DNA of 10,579 nt from Verrucomicrobia bacterium UBA673 (GTDB lineage Bacteria > Verrucomicrobiota > Verrucomicrobiia > Limisphaerales > UBA1096): assembly GCA_002299785.1 (NCBI GenBank), contig DBNL01000102.1:19924-30502 (forward strand), given 5' to 3'. The notes beneath the pieces were generated by a model. That model did not search any database. It saw only the letters and a program-made list of their open reading frames with translations, and was not told the DNA's origin. Below, piece after piece: positions 1-6,884 of the stretch. Position 1 is the first letter of the stretch. Each line of letters begins with the position of its first letter. Both the position numbers and the translations under genes were made by a program.

Positions 1-2621
1 ACGTTTAGCATGATGTAGTCGATGAAATTGTCGATGTCCAACAGCCTTTCAACAGCCGAATAGTTTTGCGGGATGGTGAGATTTCTCTTCAAAGCACTCT
101 TGAGCAGGTTCCACTTCACCGTGTCGCCCTCCCGAAGTTCACCGAACTGCGCGATAATATCCCACTCCGAATCGCTACCGTTCCACGAGTTTAGAAAGTC
201 GCTGTCAATACGCTGTGTAGGGTTGTAGTAGCCCTTGTTTGAACCGTTTAAATAAAGGTTCATGAAGGTTCCCTGTGCAGAGATCTGTCCCATGTCCGCG
301 GATAGTCGACGAACCAACTCGTCGATGATGAACGGATTCGAATGATCATTCATCCCGGCCCGCAAAACAATGTGATTGAAATCCTTAACCTGTAACTCAG
401 GGAAAACATCATGGCGCAGTCTCCCTGGCCCGTAATCGCCTCGGAAATAGAGGCGAAAGGAATACTTCCCAGCCGGCGGACCTGAGTTTGGGTTGTAGCG
501 CCCTCGGATATAGTCGCCACCCTGCACCCGCAGGCCAGCATTAGCCTGAAGCGTCTCACCGGTGTCGGGATAAATCAGCTCCATTGAGACCGGCCGCTCC
601 CAGGCAATGCCGCGCTTTGTCGTATTGCGAGGGTTTGTTTCCATGATACCCGTGTTCCCCCGCAGATTGGATTGCTCTGTCACCAGTGAAATCAATGGAA
701 GCGATGTCACCGACTCGCCAAGGTTGTAAGCAAACGTATGCGTCTCCACTCGCGACGGAAGCATGCCGCTCTTGAACACAGCTGCTCGCACAATAGTTGT
801 CCTTCTCACCTCCACCGGATTGACATACTTCTTTCCGTTGGACGCGGTCGGATTAGAATAGTCAGTCGTGTAGCGAATCACTGCATCCGGCTCGTTAGTG
901 GTGATGTATACTCGGAATTGTGCATCGTAAATGCCGCGCTTTGCGCTGAACTTTGGCGGCGCAAGCAGACCGCGAATCGTCTTGCTACCGTTGGCCCTTC
1001 TTGGCGTGGGTGACTCAAACCAAGCCCATTCGCCTGTTGCCATGCGGCCGTAGGAAATGTTGCTGCGCTGCTCGGGATACGCCGGTGCGATCTCGTCGGC
1101 AACTCGCCGCGGTAGCTCCGGACTAAACAGGCCAAGGTACTCGCCCTCTACGCCTAGCTTGAAATTCGTATGCAGCGATTGGCCAAACAAGCGGCGGTTT
1201 TTTCCGGTGGCGTGGATGATCAGCGCCGCGCTTGGCCGGATCGTCACGCTTGGAAACACCCACTTGCCCGGCTTGGTTGGGTCATCGCTCAGCGACCAAC
1301 CGGCGAGATCGACCGTGACGCCACCGTTGTTTCGCAACTCGATCCAGTCACCAGCCTCGCCGTCGTCATCCTTCAATCCATCGCGATTAGCCGCGAGAAA
1401 CTCATTGATGACCACCTGGCCAAAGTCGTGATCGGAATCAACGTTGTAATGCCAACCCTCCACCTCGAGTCGGTTCGGCTCCGCCGCCAAATCGCTCACA
1501 CCGTGGTTCGCCACCCAGGCTATCGTCACGATGCCATCCTCTGCAGGCTCGAACTCAATCTGCCACGGGCCGCTGGCAACACCAGCGATCGACACCGGCT
1601 GCTGACCGTTGACTCGTAGGTCGGCCACCTCGAGTCCACGGATCGGTTCGCTGAAAAATAGGCGCACGCTATTCAGCCAGCGCACCGTGCTGCCCGGCGG
1701 CGGCAGGATGGTTGCCAGCGAGGGCGGCATGTCATCGACAATGCGGTACTGGTGCGTCGCCGCGGCGGCGCCGGCATCCATCAGGTTGGGCGGGCGGGCC
1801 ATATCGGCGATGCCGTGATTCGGGTTCCACGACAGAATCGCCTCGTCAAAGTCGACCGGCGCAAAAGTGAACGTCCAAGACCTGTTGCCGCCGCGAAGCT
1901 GCATCGCCGGGTCACCGTTGAGCCAGAGATCACCGGCATCGACACCGGTGACTTCCTCGCCAAAGCGAACAGTGATCTCGCGCAGCAGACTGACGTTACC
2001 CGGCGGCGGATTGAGCGACACGACTTTCGGAGGCGACTTGTCCGGCTGAAAACTGCGCAGCTCGGCGTTCATCATGAAGTCGCTGCTGGTCAAGTTGGTA
2101 TTGAATCCCATGATGGCGATCTGGTTTTTGCCATCCACAAGAAACTGTGCGGGATTGTCTAGGGCGAATGTCTCAAAGTTGCCGGATTCATGACTTATAC
2201 TGGCAAAAGAATCATGAGACAGGTCAGCCGCTCCACCGACGTTGAGCACCTCCTCGCCATTGATCCAGACAACGAAGCCGTCGTCGTAATCCACATGCAA
2301 GTCGAGTGCGGAAATCTGCGCGGGATTGGCCACAGTAAAGATGCGGCGGAAAAACATCGTGGAGTAATTGTTGCGCATGTCGCCAAGCACCGTGCCGCCG
2401 TTGCCATCGCCGTAACGGATCGGCGAGGCCCCGCTTGGCCAATCGCTATCGTCGAAGTCAGACTCGGTCCACTCCAAGTCACCGCCGGAGGGATGGTCGT
2501 TGCCCTTGTAGTAGTTCCACGTTGCACCGCGAGAGAATAGAGTCGCTGCGTTGACCTCGCTGGCCGACCATGCGCCCGCTGCAAGTATCAGCGTGGCCGT
2601 CAAAAACGGTTGCAGTTTCAT
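1..2621 (-). CDS. Secreted CotH-kinase / lamin-tail-domain multidomain protein (3' end beyond window)
   Basis: I translated this frame by hand: it is open from the ATG at 2621 to the left window edge (873 codons, no stop), so the C-terminus is missing. Residues 1-25 form a signal peptide (MKLQ, then a hydrophobic run, likely cut after VNA), so the protein is exported. Residues about 30-190 are a beta-rich domain (DWPSGASPIRYGDG, FFRRIF) common at the start of such proteins. Two Ig-like repeats start near 194 and 296, each opening with a PP...PPPG pattern. A lamin-tail domain runs from about 400 (VVINEFLAANRDG, DWIELRN, LAGWSLSDDP). A chitobiase-C-terminal-like domain spans about 555-640 (PDAVIRYTTD). 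From about 641 comes a CotH kinase domain (LRVQGGDY, FNHIVLRAG, LYLNG, YYNPTQRID, DIDNFIDYIMLN). CotH-family proteins include protein kinases of spore coats; the substrate here is unknown. The upstream FmdB-like gene ends 9 bases before this start. The family call is firm, the function is not. Confidence 0.85.
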   Translation of the reverse strand, partial: MKLQPFLTATLILAAGAWSASEVNAATLFSRGATWNYYKGNDHPSGGDLEWTESDFDDSDWPSGASPIRYGDGNGGTVLGDMRNNYSTMFFRRIFTVANPAQISALDLHVDYDDGFVVWINGEEVLNVGGAADLSHDSFASISHESGNFETFALDNPAQFLVDGKNQIAIMGFNTNLTSSDFMMNAELRSFQPDKSPPKVVSLNPPPGNVSLLREITVRFGEEVTGVDAGDLWLNGDPAMQLRGGNRSWTFTFAPVDFDEAILSWNPNHGIADMARPPNLMDAGAAAATHQYRIVDDMPPSLATILPPPGSTVRWLNSVRLFFSEPIRGLEVADLRVNGQQPVSIAGVASGPWQIEFEPAEDGIVTIAWVANHGVSDLAAEPNRLEVEGWHYNVDSDHDFGQVVINEFLAANRDGLKDDDGEAGDWIELRNNGGVTVDLAGWSLSDDPTKPGKWVFPSVTIRPSAALIIHATGKNRRLFGQSLHTNFKLGVEGEYLGLFSPELPRRVADEIAPAYPEQRSNISYGRMATGEWAWFESPTPRRANGSKTIRGLLAPPKFSAKRGIYDAQFRVYITTNEPDAVIRYTTDYSNPTASNGKKYVNPVEVRRTTIVRAAVFKSGMLPSRVETHTFAYNLGESVTSLPLISLVTEQSNLRGNTGIMETNPRNTTKRGIAWERPVSMELIYPDTGETLQANAGLRVQGGDYIRGRYNPNSGPPAGKYSFRLYFRGDYGPGRLRHDVFPELQVKDFNHIVLRAGMNDHSNPFIIDELVRRLSADMGQISAQGTFMNLYLNGSNKGYYNPTQRIDSDFLNSWNGSDSEWDIIAQFGELREGDTVKWNLLKSALKRNLTIPQNYSAVERLLDIDNFIDYIMLN

Positions 2622-2630
2622 GACTGGGTG

Positions 2631-2834
2631 CTAACCGCCCTTCTTTCGGTTCATCGCCATCACGCTCAACCCTCCAAAAATGGTACCGGAGCCACCGGTG
2701 ATAATGCGCTTCACCGGCAGGCCGGTCTTGGGATCCTTCTTCAGCGGATCATCACTCATCCGCTGCTCGATCTCGAATCGGCGGACTTTCTGTCCTTTCT
2801 TCGCCGGAATAGTCTGGTACGTGTAAATAGGCAT
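2631..2834 (-). CDS. FmdB-like small protein lacking the zinc-ribbon cysteines
   Basis: This 67-residue protein begins MPIYTYQT and continues with FEIEQRMSDDPL, a PVKRII segment and a glycine-rich GGSGTIFGG. That is the order seen in FmdB-family regulatory proteins (MPxYxYxC..C, F, MSDPPL, C..C, V+R+I, GGxG). The usual CxxC pairs are absent: there is no cysteine at all, and the second knuckle reads KKDPKTGLPVKR. It therefore cannot bind zinc in the usual way, though the fold may be kept by the surrounding strands. It sits between the metallophosphoesterase gene (38-base gap upstream) and the CotH-kinase gene (9-base gap downstream), probably in one transcript. The C-terminus is basic (MNRKKGG). 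Its role is unknown; FmdB itself was named as a suspected regulator of amidase/formamidase genes. Confidence 0.75.
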   Translation of the reverse strand: MPIYTYQTIPAKKGQKVRRFEIEQRMSDDPLKKDPKTGLPVKRIITGGSGTIFGGLSVMAMNRKKGG

Positions 2835-2872
2835 GATTGGTTAAACTTTAACTCGCCCGGCAGCGTATCGGA

Positions 2873-4132
2873 TCAGACGCACTGATCAATCACTTTCCCA
2901 TTCGCCTCGTAGGCGATATAAGACGGTTTTCCGTTTTGAACCGTGACACAAATGAGATGCCGCCTGCTCGCCGCCTTGGCTAGGTACCACAACTTGCCCG
3001 GCTTGGGCACCGCGCGGGTATCGACGCCCCAGCAACCGTCGCCGAGATAGAGGATACCATTTTTCTTGTCCACCCTGTTGGATCGAAGCCGATGAGTGCG
3101 CTTGTAAGTGTGATGATCATTCTCGAAAACAGCCGTTACGTGATACTTGTCGAACAATGGGCACCAATTCTTTATGATCTTCTGCGCCAACGGATCCTTG
3201 GACGAATCGTTGGTGCCACTGAGTGGCTTGGCCGTGCCGTAAGCGGGCTTGTGGTAGCACGGGAAGATTAAGGGAAACTTCCCGGCGCGCTTGGCCAGAG
3301 CCTGTTCGAGCCAGACCGCCTGCTCTCCCTCCACCCGCTCCGTCAGATCGGAGTCGAGCACAATCAGGCTCAAATAGTTGCCGACGTCCATCGCGTAAAA
3401 ACTACGTTTGGCCGGCAGTGGAAACAGGCTGTAAAAATATTTGGCATCCTTTGGCTTTTTGCCTGTACCACCGGCGACCTCGTGATTCCCGATAGCCACG
3501 ACCATCGGGATCAGGCAGCCGTCTGAGCGTCGCACGCTGTTGAGCATCCACGACTCTAGCCAGTCGTCCCACTTGCTCACCTCCTTGGAACTGGCGTTGG
3601 CATAAGCCAGATCGCCACCCAACAAAGCAAACCACGGATTGAGCTGTGCCGCACGCTGGTTCATCGCGTCGAGGTGTTTGCGTTTGTGCATCATGTCGCC
3701 GCCGGTCACAAACCGGAAATTGGCCGGGAGGGTGCGCGGCAGGGTGCGAAACCTGAAGTAAGGCTCGCCGCGAACCGGCCCCTGCGAGCGGACGGTGAAA
3801 ACATACTCAGTGTCGGGCTGCAACCCCCGCAGTTCAACGTGGTGAACGATCCGTTTCTTCTGGTCAGCGAACAGGTGCTTGAAGCCCCGGGCCAGCATCC
3901 ACCGACTCCCGGTCGGAGCGGTCATGTGGCGATACAACACGTAGTCATTGCTGCGAGCATCGCTGTCCATCCAGTTGACAACGACGGTGGTGGTGGGGTC
4001 GACCCTCCAAGTGAGATACACCAGCGGTCCTTTGGTCAAACGCTTGGCTATGGCCCGGTAAGGCGCCACCACCAAGGCAGAGAGCGCCAACATAAAAAAA
4101 CGGCGACCAGTTTTTAACGATTCAAAGCTCAC
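2873..4132 (-). CDS. Exported purple-acid-phosphatase-like metallophosphoesterase
   Basis: A phosphoesterase of the calcineurin-like superfamily, probably hydrolysing phosphate esters outside the cytoplasm; the substrate is not predictable. With a GTG start at 4132 the protein has 419 residues and a Tat-like signal (TGRRFFMLALSALVV, paired Arg at 10-11). A fibronectin-III-like domain (about 36-140, with LQPDTEYVFTVRS) precedes the catalytic domain, as in purple acid phosphatases. The metal-site motifs appear in order: GGDMM (Asp146), GGDLAYA (Asp174), GNHE (Asn216, His217), CYHKP (His294) and NDHHTYKRT (339-341). The last motif replaces the usual GHxHxYxR. An ATG at 4093 (residue 14) is the alternative start, but it would lose the paired arginines. 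A far upstream GTG at 4342 would add AT-rich, low-complexity sequence that does not look coding. No convincing ribosome binding site favours any start. It is the first gene of a leftward group with the FmdB-like and CotH-kinase genes. Confidence 0.82.
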   Translation of the reverse strand: MSFESLKTGRRFFMLALSALVVAPYRAIAKRLTKGPLVYLTWRVDPTTTVVVNWMDSDARSNDYVLYRHMTAPTGSRWMLARGFKHLFADQKKRIVHHVELRGLQPDTEYVFTVRSQGPVRGEPYFRFRTLPRTLPANFRFVTGGDMMHKRKHLDAMNQRAAQLNPWFALLGGDLAYANASSKEVSKWDDWLESWMLNSVRRSDGCLIPMVVAIGNHEVAGGTGKKPKDAKYFYSLFPLPAKRSFYAMDVGNYLSLIVLDSDLTERVEGEQAVWLEQALAKRAGKFPLIFPCYHKPAYGTAKPLSGTNDSSKDPLAQKIIKNWCPLFDKYHVTAVFENDHHTYKRTHRLRSNRVDKKNGILYLGDGCWGVDTRAVPKPGKLWYLAKAASRRHLICVTVQNGKPSYIAYEANGKVIDQCV

Positions 4133-4782
4133 AAAATCAGAAACAGCACAAAAAACGTCTGAGCACCCAAAAAGCAACAGGCGCTTTGTTTTCTGTTTGA
4201 TGGCGTTGCTTGTCAATAACAAGAAACAACCCCTCACCACGCAAACTAAAGGCGTTAAACGTAGGAAACCAAAAAACAAAAATGGATGGACAGAGTTTCT
4301 TTTTTTGTCCTCTGCATCGATATTAAATCGAAAACTCGACACGAAACCCCGTGAAATCTTTATTCCAACTTAAAAACTTGAAACCTTTCAAACTCCCCTG
4401 ACAAAGCGATTCGGTCATTTTTTCCAACCCGCCGCGCTTGTAATACTTTTACTGGGCCTGGCGCAAGAGAGAATCGATCCGTTTGGTCATGCACCGCGTC
4501 TTGTCGCGCTCAAACTCCTTGGTGTGGGCTGACATAATGGTTTTACTCTAGTTCACTGGTAATTTTTGGCTATACTGCCCACTTCTTAAAAAACAACTTA
4601 ATGCTTAGGAAAATCAAATAAACTAGCAAAATAGCACTCTTATTCCAGCGTTTTACAGGTTTCCAGAAGTACTTTTAACAGGAATTTAAAAAAATAGGTT
4701 CCGAAATCACTGGGTTCAATCAAACACTTGGCGTTTTCCTGAAAAAACTCTAAAAATCTGCTTTTTTTCTTCAAACAACCTG
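4133..4782. other. AT-rich intergenic region between divergent gene groups
   Basis: About 650 bases separate the leftward phosphoesterase gene from the rplM promoter. Base composition is clearly more AT-rich than in the flanking genes, with many A and T runs. I see no tRNA, no strong terminator and no direct repeat. A TTGACA sequence on the minus strand (4216-4211) could be a -35 box for the leftward group, but no acceptable -10 box follows at the right distance. The only island of coding-like composition is at about 4430-4535, listed separately. Confidence 0.6.
4449..4535 (-). pseudogene. Possible small ORF or gene remnant (28 codons, then one in-frame stop)
   Basis: On the minus strand an ATG at 4535 opens a 28-codon frame (MSAHTKEFERDKTR, then a basic, helix-like segment ending LLRQAQ) closed by TAA at 4449-4451. 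The same frame then stays open for about 40 more codons, starting KYYKRGGLEKMTESL, before a stop near 4320. The island is GC-richer than the surrounding spacer and uses C/G-ending codons like the neighbouring genes. This could be a real small protein, a gene broken by one nonsense change (CAG or CAA to TAA), or chance. I do not recognise a family. Confidence 0.25.
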
Positions 4783-4810
4783 TTGACTCGCTTTTGGTTT
4801 TTGGTATTGT
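4783..4810 (+). promoter_or_regulatory. Putative sigma-70-type promoter of rplM-rpsI
   Basis: TTGACT at 4783-4788 resembles the -35 consensus, and TATTGT at 4805-4810 resembles the -10 box with a 16-base spacer. Transcription would start near 4817. That leaves a leader of only about 23 bases before the rplM ATG, too short for a structured ribosomal-protein leader. Confidence 0.6.
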
Positions 4811-4827
4811 CCTTGCCCCTTTGCTTC

Positions 4828-4832
4828 GGGAG
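4828..4832 (+). promoter_or_regulatory. Ribosome binding site of rplM
   Basis: GGGAG lies 7 bases before the ATG at 4840, a good Shine-Dalgarno match. It is one of the clearer ones in this window and supports that start. Confidence 0.6.
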
Positions 4833-4839
4833 ATTCTGA

Positions 4840-5292
4840 ATGAAGACCTATTTACCAAAGATCGACAAGCTAAACCGTACCGTCGACGAGCAGTCGCGAA
4901 AGTGGCATATCATTGATGCCGACGGCGCTGTGCTGGGCAAGGTCGCCACCAAGGCGGCTGATGTTTTGCGAGGCAAAAACAAGCCGACTTTCACCCCTCA
5001 CCTCGACACCGGCGACTTTGTCGTGGTGATCAATGCAGAGAAAGTGGTGCTAACAGGCAAGAAGGAAACCGAGAAAGTGATGACCTCTTACTCTGGCTTT
5101 CGAGGTGGCTTGAAGAAGTTTTCACCGGCGGATGTCCGGGCGAAGCATCCGGAAAGGCTCGTAGAGAAAGCCGTGAAAGGGATGATCCCCCGCAACCGGC
5201 TGGGCCGGCAGATTTTCAAGAAACTCAAGGTTTACGCCGGACCGGATCACCCGCACAAAGCGCAGGCACCTGCTGCCCTCGAACTGACATAA
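4840..5292 (+). CDS. rplM: 50S ribosomal protein L13
   Basis: Ribosomal protein L13, a component of the large subunit that binds 23S rRNA and acts early in assembly. The 150-residue sequence shows the family hallmarks: WHIIDADGAVLGKVAT near the N-terminus, LRGKNKPTFTPHLDTGD, then VVVINAEKVVLTGKK, and the signature VKGMIPRNRLGRQIFKKLKVYAG toward the C-terminus, ending in a HPHKAQAP tail. The length is slightly above the usual 140-odd residues because of a short N-terminal extension (MKTYLPKIDKLNRTVDEQ). The start is supported by the GGGAG site and the promoter just upstream. rpsI follows after 13 bases, the near-universal bacterial pairing. Confidence 0.98.
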   Translation: MKTYLPKIDKLNRTVDEQSRKWHIIDADGAVLGKVATKAADVLRGKNKPTFTPHLDTGDFVVVINAEKVVLTGKKETEKVMTSYSGFRGGLKKFSPADVRAKHPERLVEKAVKGMIPRNRLGRQIFKKLKVYAGPDHPHKAQAPAALELT

Positions 5293-5305
5293 CACAGATT
5301 TTCAT

Positions 5306-5704
5306 ATGGCTCAAACTGAGGAATATTTGGGAACAGGCCGCCGCAAGACCGCTGTGGCCCGCGTGCGATTGACGACTGGTGGCTCAGGCAAAATCACTGT
5401 CAATGGTCGCACCGTGGAGAACTATTTCACTGTCGAGAACCAGCGCACTATCGCGGTCAAGCCGCTCGAGACCGTCGAGTTGAGCGAAGAGGCTGACGTC
5501 CGCGTGAGAGTCGCCGGCGGCGGCATCGCCGGTCAGGCCGGCGCGGTGCGGCTCGGCATTGCCCGCGCGCTCGAGAAATACAATGGCGAGCTGCGGCAAG
5601 CGCTCAAGGATGCCGGCCATCTATCCCGTGACCCGCGCAAGAAGGAGCGAAAGAAACCTGGCCAACCCGGCGCACGGAAGAACTTCCAGTTCAGCAAACG
5701 CTAA
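5306..5704 (+). CDS. rpsI: 30S ribosomal protein S9
   Basis: Ribosomal protein S9, whose C-terminal tail reaches the tRNA-binding P site of the small subunit. The 132-residue protein has GTGRRKTAVARVRL at the N-terminus, ITVNGR, a GGGIAGQAGAVRLGIARAL core and the invariant basic tail ending QFSKR. The tail SRDPRKKERKKPGQPGARK matches the usual pattern of this position, with PGQPGAR in place of the more common KYGxxxARR. It lies 13 bases behind rplM with no clear Shine-Dalgarno site and is followed directly by an intrinsic terminator, so the two form a short operon. Confidence 0.98.
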   Translation: MAQTEEYLGTGRRKTAVARVRLTTGGSGKITVNGRTVENYFTVENQRTIAVKPLETVELSEEADVRVRVAGGGIAGQAGAVRLGIARALEKYNGELRQALKDAGHLSRDPRKKERKKPGQPGARKNFQFSKR

Positions 5705-5722
5705 ATTGTATCACTTTTCGAG

Positions 5723-5754
5723 CCCCGCTGGTTGAAACGCTGGCGGGGTTTTCT
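5723..5754 (+). terminator. Intrinsic terminator after rpsI
   Basis: CCCCGC at 5723-5728 pairs with GCGGGG at 5743-5748. The stem extends inward through two G-T wobbles and a G-C pair around a short GA-rich loop. TTTTCTGTTTTC follows at once. This is a strong Rho-independent terminator separating the ribosomal pair from the arginine genes. Confidence 0.85.
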
Positions 5755-5816
5755 GTTTTCCGGTACCGTCATTTCAAGCAACATTGACCAAGCGTTGGCC
5801 GCAAAATTCCATCATC

Positions 5817-6881
5817 ATGTCAGAGGAAAAAATCAACGTCGCGATCGTGGGCGCCTCCGGTTACTCCGGCGAGGAACTAGTGCGCCTCCTTCTCAAGCAT
5901 CCGCACGTCAACCTGTCGGTGCTGACTTCGCGCCAGTACGCCGGCCAAGCGGTAACCTCTGTCTTCCCGCGCTTCTCCAGCCATGCCGGAGCCAGTGACC
6001 TGACGTTTTCCGAGCCGTCAATCGACCTCCTCGCAGACAAGGCGCAGGCCGTTTTCCTCGCCTTGCCCCACGGTGTGGCCGCCGAGTTTGCCGTACCGTT
6101 GGCCCAGCTCGGGGTGACGGTGATCGACCTGAGCGCCGACTTCCGGTTAAACGACGCCGAAACGTACAACGAATTTTACGGCACCGAACATCCCGCGCCG
6201 GAGTGGCTGCCCAAGGCTGTTTACGGCCTGCCAGAAATCCGGCCTGATGGCATTGCCAACGCTACGCTCATCGCCTCGCCCGGCTGTTACCCGACGAGCA
6301 TCCTGCTGCCCACTATTCCGCTGCTTGAAGCCGGGTTGATCGATCCCGAGCAAATCATCGCCGACTCGCTGAGCGGCGTCAGCGGCGCCGGACGCAAGGC
6401 CGACGTAGCTTTTTTGTACGTCGAGTGCAACGAGAGCCTCCGGCCTTACGGCGTGCCCAAGCACCGGCACCTGTCCGAAATCGAGCAGGAACTCAGCTTG
6501 GCCAACGGCTCTCCGGTCACCATTCAATTCACCCCACACTTGGTTCCGGTGAACCGAGGCATTCTCACCACGCTTTACCTCGCCCCCGCGTCTGGCCAAG
6601 CGGACGATTTTACCCAATGGACGGACGCCATCGCAGACTGCCTAGCCAAGCGCTACGCCGACGAACCGTTCGTTCGACTCACCGGCAGCGGCCGATTGCC
6701 CGATACTAAAAACGTCACCGGCACAAACACAATCGAAATCGGCTGGGCCGCCGATCCTCGCACTCAGCGGCTGCGCGTCTTCAGCGCGGAAGATAACCTC
6801 ATCAAGGGTGCAAGCGGACAGGCGGTGCAATCGTTCAACATCCGGTTTGGCTTTGACGAAACCGCCGGGTTGCACATCTAA
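5817..6881 (+). CDS. argC: N-acetyl-gamma-glutamyl-phosphate reductase
   Basis: Reduces N-acetylglutamyl-5-phosphate to its semialdehyde with NADPH, the third step of arginine synthesis. From the ATG at 5817 the protein has 354 residues, normal for the long ArgC type. The NADP-binding glycine motif VAIVGASGYSGEELVRLL is near the N-terminus. The catalytic cysteine is in SPGCYPTS (Cys157), and the catalytic histidine is in PKHRHLSEIEQEL (His216). FTPHLVPVNRGILTT and a C-terminal NLIKGASGQAVQ complete the family pattern. A TTG at 5784 would add 11 residues (TKRWPQNSII) with no family match, so I prefer the ATG, which puts MSEEKINVAIVG at the start. It is the first gene of the arg run, about 60 bases after the rpsI terminator. 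I see no convincing promoter or arginine operator in that gap. Confidence 0.97.
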   Translation: MSEEKINVAIVGASGYSGEELVRLLLKHPHVNLSVLTSRQYAGQAVTSVFPRFSSHAGASDLTFSEPSIDLLADKAQAVFLALPHGVAAEFAVPLAQLGVTVIDLSADFRLNDAETYNEFYGTEHPAPEWLPKAVYGLPEIRPDGIANATLIASPGCYPTSILLPTIPLLEAGLIDPEQIIADSLSGVSGAGRKADVAFLYVECNESLRPYGVPKHRHLSEIEQELSLANGSPVTIQFTPHLVPVNRGILTTLYLAPASGQADDFTQWTDAIADCLAKRYADEPFVRLTGSGRLPDTKNVTGTNTIEIGWAADPRTQRLRVFSAEDNLIKGASGQAVQSFNIRFGFDETAGLHI

Positions 6882-6884
6882 ACC

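Noticed and set aside
1057..2162. Several plus-strand frames of 100-150 codons opposite the CotH-kinase gene
   Set aside because: The minus-strand frame here is unbroken over 873 codons with clear domains; the plus-strand products have no recognisable motifs and are antisense shadows.
4173..4210. AGCAAC ... GTTGCT inverted pair in the spacer
   Set aside because: Only 6 bp with a 26-base loop and no further pairing; expected by chance.
4133..4342. Upstream extension of the phosphoesterase to a GTG at 4342
   Set aside because: The added residues come from AT-rich, spacer-like DNA and would bury the Tat-like signal some 80 residues inside the protein.
4640..4858. 72-codon minus-strand frame across the rplM promoter and start
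   Set aside because: AT-rich, low-complexity product (many Lys and Phe), overlapping a convincing promoter, ribosome binding site and rplM start; no family resemblance.
5784..5816. TTG start adding 11 residues to ArgC
   Set aside because: The extra residues have no family match, and the ATG at 5817 puts the NADP-binding motif at the normal distance from the start.
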